Positions 1 to 4,776 of a DNA stretch of 7,781 bases are shown here, piece after piece. How positions within the stretch are numbered: the first letter of the stretch is position 1; each line of letters begins with the position of its first letter. The notes under the pieces are model-generated. The model had not been told where the DNA came from, searched no databases, and was given only the letters and a program-made list of their open reading frames with translations. The position numbers and the translations under genes are program-made. The stretch comes from Candidatus Dojkabacteria bacterium (lineage in GTDB: Bacteria; Patescibacteriota; Dojkabacteria; B142; WJKM01). The stretch spans positions 1 to 7,781 of the forward strand of contig JAGQLH010000063.1 of NCBI GenBank assembly GCA_020429465.1. Reading direction: 5' to 3'.

Positions 1-2
1 GA

Positions 3-740
3 CGTATCTTTCTAACAATTACCCTTCCTTGGTACGCGTACAAAAGATTGTTTTTCTTATTAGGTTCAAATCCAGGCAAAGGTATTCAAGCCCACGAAAA
101 AGTTCTTGTTCAAGCAATTACAGGATTATTGCTAGGATATTGGATTGTTTTCCTAACAGGATGGTCTGATCCTACATTAATTTGGATTCCACTCATTGGT
201 GGGTTTCATCTTGGTTTGCTTATGATCCCATTCGTTATTTTTACCGTAATTAGCATGGCAAATGCTGTTAATTTATCAGATGGAATGGATGGATTAGCAG
301 CTGGATTACTCCTTATTTCATTTGGTGGATTTCTTGCAATCAGTATTATGAAGCAGGATACTCATAATACAATTCTCATAACTTCTATAATTGGGAGTTT
401 AATTACATACCTTTATTTTAATGCTCCACCCGCTCGATTCCAAATGGGAGATGTTGGTTCTCTTTCATTGGGGACAATATTAGCAGCAGTAGCCTTCTCG
501 CTCGAAGTTCCATTTCTTCTTCTCATTATTGGATTTCCTTTTGTAGCCGAAGTTGGAAGTTCATTGCTACAAGGGATGGCTCGTCGTATCTTAGGAAGAA
601 GAATTTTTGCTATGGCCCCACTACATCATCATTTAGAAGTAAAAGGCTGGAATGAAGAAAAAGTTGTTATACGGTTTTGGATTTTTGGTATGGTCTGTGC
701 AGTCTTTGGTGTATGGATGTACGCAGTATTTGGTTTATAA
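3..740 (+). CDS. mraY: MraY, phospho-N-acetylmuramoyl-pentapeptide-transferase (5' end outside the window)
   Basis: This integral membrane enzyme transfers phospho-MurNAc-pentapeptide from UDP to undecaprenyl phosphate, making lipid I for peptidoglycan. The frame is open from base 3, so the TTG at 48 is not the true start; 245 C-terminal codons are present. Counting from base 3, the family motifs are NAVNLSDGMDGLA (residues 87-99, with the two conserved Asp at 93 and 96), MGDVGSLSLG (about 148-157, with the catalytic-site Asp at 150) and the PLHHHLEVKGW loop (histidines 208-210). Several hydrophobic segments separate them, as in the multi-pass fold. The N-terminal part with the DDxxK motif lies outside the window. 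The C-terminus is complete and ends at TAA. The next gene is a Nudix hydrolase rather than the more usual murD, so the classic dcw order appears broken here. Identification is secure. Confidence 0.96.
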   Translation, partial: RIFLTITLPWYAYKRLFFLLGSNPGKGIQAHEKVLVQAITGLLLGYWIVFLTGWSDPTLIWIPLIGGFHLGLLMIPFVIFTVISMANAVNLSDGMDGLAAGLLLISFGGFLAISIMKQDTHNTILITSIIGSLITYLYFNAPPARFQMGDVGSLSLGTILAAVAFSLEVPFLLLIIGFPFVAEVGSSLLQGMARRILGRRIFAMAPLHHHLEVKGWNEEKVVIRFWIFGMVCAVFGVWMYAVFGL

Positions 741-757
741 ATTATCAGTTTTAAATT

Positions 758-1186
758 ATGACAAGAACTCAATTAGTTGTTGCAAGTTTTATAATTCATG
801 AAAAAAAACTTCTTATAGTTCGCAGATCTAAGAAAGAAAATTTCTTTCCTGGAGTGTACGAACTTCCAGGAGGAAAGGTAGATTTTGGAGAAAACCCAAT
901 TGAAGCAGTAATTAGGGAGTGTAAAGAAGAAACAAATCTTGATATTACGGTAATTGACCCCTACTTTGTTTTTGACTACATGTCTAAGAACGATTCTCAG
1001 CACAATGTAGAAATTCATTTCCTCGTTGATTTACATTCTGCACCTGATGATCTCATCCTTACACCCGGTCATGATGATTTTGCTTGGGTAGACACTAATG
1101 AACTTTATCAGTACCGTTCAGATATTACAGACCAGCTCTGGGAAAGTATGACGAAGGGATTTGAGGTATTGAATAAAAGCCAATAG
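758..1186 (+). CDS. Nudix (MutT-type) hydrolase
   Basis: The product is a 142-residue single-domain Nudix protein. Nudix enzymes hydrolyse nucleoside diphosphates linked to another moiety, using Mg2+ held by the box glutamates. The box spans residues 39-61 and fits GX5EX7REUXEEXGU: G39, E45, R53-E54 and E57-E58. The one departure is Asn60 where the consensus has Gly. The start PGVYELPGGK before the box is typical of the MutT/NUDT1-like groups, but the substrate (8-oxo-dGTP, a nucleotide sugar, or other) cannot be told. The gene begins 17 bp after the mraY stop and is probably cotranscribed with it. No Shine-Dalgarno sequence is visible before the ATG at 758, which is the only sensible start given the fold's first strand (TQLVVASFII). 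The frame remains open beyond the TAG stop; see the next entry. Confidence 0.9.
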   Translation: MTRTQLVVASFIIHEKKLLIVRRSKKENFFPGVYELPGGKVDFGENPIEAVIRECKEETNLDITVIDPYFVFDYMSKNDSQHNVEIHFLVDLHSAPDDLILTPGHDDFAWVDTNELYQYRSDITDQLWESMTKGFEVLNKSQ

Positions 1187-1414
1187 CTTATAGTTCGCTT
1201 TTTCTGGTTATCCTTTACATATTTTTACCCATTTTTCTTTTGGAATCATTATGGTGCTAGAGATTATGAATCACTTAAGAAGTGGTGTTTGAAAAAAATT
1301 GATAGGGATCTGCATGTAAAAATATTTTTTCAGGATGAGCGAACCTTAATGAAACCGTATTACGATATATTAAGGTCATTATTTTCATATGATGAAGGAG
1401 CTGAGCTACCCTAG
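1187..1414 (+). pseudogene. Possible gene remnant in frame with the Nudix gene
   Basis: After the Nudix TAG (1184-1186) the same frame runs 75 sense codons to a second TAG (1412-1414). The second half has a protein-like composition rich in Asp, Glu and Lys (for example KIDRDLHVKIFFQDE and LRSLFSYDEGAELP), whereas the first 20 codons are Phe/Tyr/Trp-rich and less convincing. There is no in-frame ATG or GTG near the beginning; the first usable start is a TTG at 1289 with no ribosome binding site, leaving about 41 residues. It could be a C-terminal extension cut off by a nonsense mutation, the tail of a decayed separate gene, or a chance opening in AT-rich DNA. I recognise no family. Apart from this, the 260 bases between the Nudix gene and the proS promoter show no RNA gene or clear terminator. 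Confidence 0.3.
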
Positions 1415-1448
1415 TGTTTTCCCCACCTTCGTGAGGAAGACGTTATAA

Positions 1449-1476
1449 ATGACATAAAATATAATTCTGCTATAAT
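1449..1476 (+). promoter_or_regulatory. Promoter of the T-box/proS transcript
   Basis: A -35-like ATGACA (1449-1454) is followed by a 16-base spacer and a perfect TATAAT (1471-1476). The expected start of transcription, around 1483-1485, lies about 10 bases before the first base of T-box Stem I (1494), which is the usual arrangement. A second TATAAT at 1486-1491 would start transcription inside the kink-turn and is less likely. Confidence 0.65.
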
Positions 1477-1493
1477 TACTTACAATATAATAC

Positions 1494-1733
1494 GACTAAG
1501 ATCGAGATCAGTAGTTTACAAATCAGAAAGTAAGTGGAAACTGGAAACTTATACGTAAATGAACCTACTCGTGAGTCTTCCTTCGAAAGATGGACGTTAG
1601 TACCGAACGATACTCGGTATAAAGTGTCTTTCCTTTAGCGGAAAGAAACTAAGGTGGTACCTTGGGTTTTTAAAAACTCAACCTTGTTTATCAATAGCTA
1701 TTTGGTAAATGTGGTTGAGTTTTTTTTATTTTT
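1494..1733 (+). promoter_or_regulatory. T-box riboswitch, proline specific (CCU specifier), controlling proS
   Basis: The leader binds tRNA-Pro and lets transcription continue when the tRNA is uncharged. Stem I starts with a kink-turn: GAC (1494-1496) pairs with GTC (1575-1577), the three-base bulge is TAA, tandem G-A pairs come from GA 1500-1501 and GA 1573-1574, then CGAG (1503-1506) pairs with CTCG (1568-1571). The specifier loop has the AGTA motif (1510-1513) facing GAA (1561-1563), directly followed by CCT (1564-1566), a proline codon. GTTTAC (1514-1519) pairs with GTAAAT (1555-1560) above it. Further hairpins are TACCGA/TCGGTA (1601-1619) and a Stem III, TCTTTCC/GGAAAGA (1627-1646). The antiterminator has helix A1 AAGG/CCTT (1651-1654, 1682-1685), the bulge TGGTACC (1655-1661) and helix A2 TTGGGT/ACTCAA (1662-1667, 1676-1681). 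The bulge UGGU complements the ACCA end of a tRNA with discriminator A, as bacterial tRNA-Pro has. Proline specificity agrees with the gene downstream. Confidence 0.95.
1672..1733 (+). terminator. Rho-independent terminator of the T-box
   Basis: AAAAACTCAACC (1672-1683) pairs with GGTTGAGTTTTT (1713-1724). A second helix inside it, TTTATCAA (1687-1694) with TTGGTAAA (1702-1709), is closed by a short loop, and the stem runs into a U-rich tail (1720-1733). The left arm reuses bases 1676-1685, which also form the 3' side of the antiterminator, so the two structures exclude each other. This is the expression platform of the riboswitch. Confidence 0.93.
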
Positions 1734-1737
1734 GTAT

Positions 1738-1760
1738 CATCCTGAGCTTGTCAAAGGGTG
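1738..1760. repeat. REP-like imperfect palindrome (CCTGAGCTTGTC family)
   Basis: CATCCT (1738-1743) pairs with AGGGTG (1755-1760), and GA (1744-1745) with TC (1751-1752), around a GCTTG loop. From memory, the core CCTGAGCTTGTC followed by (G/A)AAGG resembles a short interspersed palindrome seen in high copy in many bacterial genomes, including metagenomic ones. Only one copy lies in this window, so repeat status here is inferred from resemblance. It sits between the T-box terminator and proS. Confidence 0.45.
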
Positions 1761-1768
1761 TACAAAGA

Positions 1769-1800
1769 GTGTCTAAGCTTCAATAGGCTTAAGACGACAC
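1769..1800 (+). other. Small hairpin in the proS leader
   Basis: GTCT-AAGC (1771-1778) pairs with GCTT (1787-1790) and AGAC (1792-1795), leaving one bulged A at 1791 and an eight-base loop. It lies after the T-box terminator and about 33 bases before the proS ATG. It has no U-run, so it is not a terminator. It may protect or pause the readthrough mRNA, or be half of a decayed repeat pair with the palindrome just upstream. Confidence 0.35.
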
Positions 1801-1832
1801 TTACTAAAGTTATATTTTACGGAATAATCATC

Positions 1833-3560
1833 ATGAAATACTCACAACTCGGAACAAAGACAAATAAAACAGCGAAAGAATTAGATAGTATTAACGCAAC
1901 ATTATTGCAGAAAGCTGGTTTTATTCATCAAACCATGGCAGGCGTGTATACGTTCTTACCCTTAGGACTACGTGTACTTAACAAAATCGAACGCATTGTA
2001 CGTGAGGAAATGGATAAAATTGCATCGGAAGTGTTTATGCCAGCAATTGCTCCCACTTCGATTTGGGAAACTACGGGGAGAATTAATACTATTGATGTTT
2101 TATTTAAAGTTTCTCCTGCAAATGAGATTTCAGCAAACAGAAGTAATTCAGAGTATATCTTAAACTGTACTCATGAGGATTTAATTACTCCAATTGCCCA
2201 ACAATTTAATCAAAGTTACAAAGACTTGCCGAGAGCGTATTATCAGATTCAGGATAAATTTAGAAATGAACCAAGGGCTAAATCAGGACTTATGAGAGGA
2301 AGAGAATTTCGAATGAAAGATTTGTATAGTTTCCATGTATCTGAGGAGGATTTATTGCGTTTCTATCATGAAGTAGCTAAACCCCGCTACATTGATGTTT
2401 ATAAACGAGTCGGATTAGGTGAGTCTACTGTTATTGCACTTGCTTCTGGCGGTGATTTTACTAAGGAATACTCACATGAATTTCAGACTATTTGTGAATC
2501 GGGTGAGGATACCTTATTCTATGATTCAAAAGAGGACATTTATTACAATAAGGAAGTCACCGCAAGTCAAGCACCTACAGTTCAGGATCCAAATGAGGAA
2601 ATGAAGGAAATGGAAGATGTGTATGGAGAGAATATTGTTGGGATGAATGATCTTGTTGATTTCTTAAAGATTCCTGCTAACAAAGCATTTAAAACACTTA
2701 TTTTTAAAGTTAATAATGAGCGGTTAGTAGTTGCTGCATTACGAGGAGATTATGATGTTGATGAACACAAACTTAAAACTATTCTTAATGCTTCATCGTT
2801 AGAACTTGCATCGGAAGAAGAGGTTCAGAAACTAACAGGAGCATCTATAGGATACGCTGGTGTAGTTAATCTACCAGAAGATGCTGAAGTTTATTATGAT
2901 GATTCAACTGAGCCACTCATCAATTTTGAATGTGGGACGAATAAAACAAATTATCATACAATAAACGTTAACTGGGACAGAGATGTAAAACGACCTGAAA
3001 CGTATTATGATTTTAAAATTGTGCAGGAAGGAGATAGTAATCCTAACACAGGAGTTGTATACGAAACATTTGCCGCATCGGAAGTAGGTAATATATTTCC
3101 TCTTAATACAAAATTTAGTGATGCCTTTAACTATACATTTGTAGATAATGACGGAAAAACAAAGCCTGTTTATATGGGAAGTTATGGGATTGGAACTACT
3201 CGCTTGATGGGGGTAATAGTTGAAAAATTTAATGATGAAAATGGAATCCTTTGGCCAAAGCAGGTAGCACCATTCCAAGTCCATATTGTACACATTGGAA
3301 ATGACGAATCTATTCGATCCCAAGCTGAGAAACTTCATACAAAACTTGAAGACGAAGGAATTGAGGTACTGTGGGATGACCGTGATGAATCTCCTGGGGT
3401 AAAGTTAGGTGATGCTGACTTAATTGGGAATCCAATTCGAGTTGTGATTAGTAGTCGAAGTTTAAAAAATGGTGGATACGAGGTCTCACTCAGAAACTCA
3501 AGTGATACTGAGATTGTTACTTCAGAGAATGTACTTGCGTGGATCCACGAAAGAATATAA
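1833..3560 (+). CDS. proS: Prolyl-tRNA synthetase, bacterial type with editing domain
   Basis: This cytoplasmic class II synthetase charges tRNA-Pro with proline. The ATG at 1833 gives 575 residues, matching the bacterial-type family, and begins MKYSQLGTKT as ProS proteins usually do. A GTG at 1758 would add 25 unconserved residues encoded partly by a palindromic repeat, so I reject it. Seen in order: the dimer-interface motif 1 region (PLGLRVLNKIERIVREEM, about 43-60); the CTHED proline-pocket TxE (112-116); motif 2 FRNEPRAKSGLMRGREF (143-159); an inserted editing (INS) domain at about 230-415 with the conserved lysine in FKTL (K287) and a CGTNKTNYH stretch; motif 3 GSYGIGTTR (449-457); and an anticodon-binding domain (about 480-575, with WDDRDE and DADLIGNP). 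The ribosome binding site is weak (GGA at 1821-1823). Expression is controlled by the T-box upstream. Confidence 0.97.
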   Translation: MKYSQLGTKTNKTAKELDSINATLLQKAGFIHQTMAGVYTFLPLGLRVLNKIERIVREEMDKIASEVFMPAIAPTSIWETTGRINTIDVLFKVSPANEISANRSNSEYILNCTHEDLITPIAQQFNQSYKDLPRAYYQIQDKFRNEPRAKSGLMRGREFRMKDLYSFHVSEEDLLRFYHEVAKPRYIDVYKRVGLGESTVIALASGGDFTKEYSHEFQTICESGEDTLFYDSKEDIYYNKEVTASQAPTVQDPNEEMKEMEDVYGENIVGMNDLVDFLKIPANKAFKTLIFKVNNERLVVAALRGDYDVDEHKLKTILNASSLELASEEEVQKLTGASIGYAGVVNLPEDAEVYYDDSTEPLINFECGTNKTNYHTINVNWDRDVKRPETYYDFKIVQEGDSNPNTGVVYETFAASEVGNIFPLNTKFSDAFNYTFVDNDGKTKPVYMGSYGIGTTRLMGVIVEKFNDENGILWPKQVAPFQVHIVHIGNDESIRSQAEKLHTKLEDEGIEVLWDDRDESPGVKLGDADLIGNPIRVVISSRSLKNGGYEVSLRNSSDTEIVTSENVLAWIHERI

Positions 3561-3562
3561 TG

Positions 3563-3949
3563 TTACTCGGCATGACCTTCTTCTAGACCCCACAATTCAT
3601 AGTCGATTACGTCCCCTTCTAGAGGTTCATCTGGAATGGGGCGTGGTCCACTTGCTCCTGGCTGACTAAACACAATTGAACCATCATCTTGCAATCCTAG
3701 CTCACGAAATGCTTCTTCTCGCGTGATCCGATAATCAGTAACTTCCAAAATTTCAGTACCTGTATAGTCTCTGTAGTAAGTGACCGATCCTGTCTCATTC
3801 TTATCTATTACCCCTTGTGTTGTATCATCTGGATGGGTGTCTCCTCCTGGAGTAATCCTACTAGATGGCACTAGTAAGAGAATAAGTAACATAAGAAGTA
3901 ATAACACTCCAATAACAATCATAATACGAGTTTGTTGTTTAGGATTCAT
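3563..3949 (-). CDS. Small single-pass membrane protein, function unknown
   Basis: The 128-residue product has a short basic N-terminus (K4, R8), one strongly hydrophobic segment at residues 9-28, and a hydrophilic, acidic remainder. The positive-inside rule predicts an N-in, C-out anchor with about 100 residues outside the membrane. The outer part has no cysteines and no motif I recognise; a proline-rich stretch (GASGPRPIPDEP, 98-109) precedes an acidic C-terminus. A good ribosome binding site (AGGAA, plus-strand bases 3958-3962) lies 8 bases before the ATG and overlaps the stop codon of the vanY-like gene. It is therefore almost certainly cotranscribed, and perhaps translationally coupled, with that gene. 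It is last in the minus-strand cluster and its stop lies 2 bp from the proS stop. It may work with the wall hydrolases upstream, but that rests on position alone. Confidence 0.82.
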   Translation of the reverse strand: MNPKQQTRIMIVIGVLLLLMLLILLLVPSSRITPGGDTHPDDTTQGVIDKNETGSVTYYRDYTGTEILEVTDYRITREEAFRELGLQDDGSIVFSQPGASGPRPIPDEPLEGDVIDYELWGLEEGHAE

Positions 3950-3957
3950 ACGAGTAA

Positions 3958-3962
3958 TTCCT
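3958..3962 (-). promoter_or_regulatory. Ribosome binding site overlapping the vanY stop codon
   Basis: On the minus strand TAGGAA contains both the vanY-like stop (TAG, 3963-3961) and the AGGAA ribosome binding site for the small membrane protein, 8 bases before its ATG (3949). It is the clearest Shine-Dalgarno sequence in the window and supports translational coupling. Confidence 0.65.
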
Positions 3963-4734
3963 ACATTAAATTATTTTCGTGTATGCTACAAAGTTCATCC
4001 AAATACTCTTCCAAAGGAATTTTCACTTCTCTACCCTCGTTAATTTGTTTATATTCAGTAGCGCGTTTTATTCCAATATAGCGAATATGCCACGGTTCAT
4101 ATTTGTAGCCCGTCTGATCTGTAGTTTCATCTGGGTAGGAAATAACAAAGCCAAAATCATTTGCATAATTTTCCAAGAATTCATATACAGGTTTATTTTT
4201 CTCATCTAATTTAAATGAGTCACATGTTGAACAGGCTACATCAACTGTATACCCTAACTGATGATCTGAATGTCCTGGTTTTGCTGAGTATACATTTGCT
4301 TTCGCTATTGCATCGTCATATGAAATTCCAGGATTTGCTTGCTGTTCATTCCATACATAGTAATAAAACAGTTGGTTTTGTGTTTCATAACTTCTATAAC
4401 CAGAATTAATTTTCATATTTACTCCTAATTCTGTTGCTTTTTCAAATAGGTCATGAAGTGGTTTTTGGATTCGCTCTGATACTTCTTGCCCACCATTCAA
4501 TCCAGATCCCACTATGTCACGTGGAACGTAGTCACTTCTTAGTGCTTGATTTTTACTTATTGGGTAGAATACGCAATCCCTACATTTTTCCGAACAACTT
4601 TCAACTATTTCTATAGACTCTACGATAGAATCTAGAACAGCCTCATGCCCTTCTTCAGAGATGGTTGAATTCATTAATAATCCGCCTAATCCAATACTCA
4701 TAGCAATAAATAATGACTGCATTATTCGTTTCAT
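3961..4734 (-). CDS. VanY-type D-alanyl-D-alanine carboxypeptidase (peptidase M15B, LAS family)
   Basis: LAS-family carboxypeptidases remove the terminal D-Ala from peptidoglycan stem peptides using one Zn2+. The ATG at 4734 gives 257 residues starting with a signal peptide or anchor (MKRIMQSLFIAMSIGLGGLL), so the enzyme is exported. Visible motifs are SGYRSYETQ (about 111-119, with R114 expected to bind substrate), PGHSDHQLGYTVDVA with Zn ligands H158 and D165, and EPWHIRY with catalytic E213 and Zn ligand H216. All key residues are present. Six cysteines occur, in CSEKCRDC (47-54), CSTC (168-171) and C249, suggesting disulfides or a bound metal. A TTG at 4758 would add 8 residues and lies too close to a possible -10 box, so I prefer the ATG. 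The gene follows the large wall hydrolase by 42 bp. The exact specificity (D,D or L,D) cannot be settled by sequence. Confidence 0.92.
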   Translation of the reverse strand: MKRIMQSLFIAMSIGLGGLLMNSTISEEGHEAVLDSIVESIEIVESCSEKCRDCVFYPISKNQALRSDYVPRDIVGSGLNGGQEVSERIQKPLHDLFEKATELGVNMKINSGYRSYETQNQLFYYYVWNEQQANPGISYDDAIAKANVYSAKPGHSDHQLGYTVDVACSTCDSFKLDEKNKPVYEFLENYANDFGFVISYPDETTDQTGYKYEPWHIRYIGIKRATEYKQINEGREVKIPLEEYLDELCSIHENNLM

Positions 4735-4761
4735 CGTATTAAAATAAACTACTACCAAGTA

Positions 4762-4767
4762 ATTATA
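4762..4767 (-). promoter_or_regulatory. Possible internal -10 box before the VanY-type gene
   Basis: Minus-strand TATAAT lies within the 42-bp gap after the large hydrolase gene, about 28 bases before the ATG at 4734. No good -35 is seen 16-18 bases further upstream. In AT-rich DNA such a box can arise by chance, so an internal promoter is only suggested. Confidence 0.3.
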
Positions 4768-4776
4768 ATATATTTG

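Noticed and set aside
773..1018. 81-codon minus-strand open frame
   Set aside because: It is antisense to the Nudix gene, overlaps its box, and shows a shadow composition rich in Phe and Lys.
1486..1491. Second TATAAT as the proS promoter
   Set aside because: Transcription from it would begin inside the kink-turn and destroy T-box Stem I; the box at 1471 fits better.
1758..1832. GTG start giving ProS 25 extra residues
   Set aside because: The extension is partly encoded by a palindromic repeat and hairpin, has no family resemblance, and MKYSQLGTKT at 1833 is the normal ProS beginning.
2904..3338. 144-codon minus-strand open frame
   Set aside because: It lies fully antisense to the ProS editing and catalytic regions and its product looks like reverse-strand noise rich in Ile, Phe and Cys.
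3780..4043. 87-codon plus-strand open frame
   Set aside because: It is antisense to the small membrane protein and the carboxypeptidase gene, both with clear protein features.
4735..4758. TTG start 24 bp upstream for the VanY-type protein
   Set aside because: It would add MVVVYFNT before a normal signal peptide and has no ribosome binding site.
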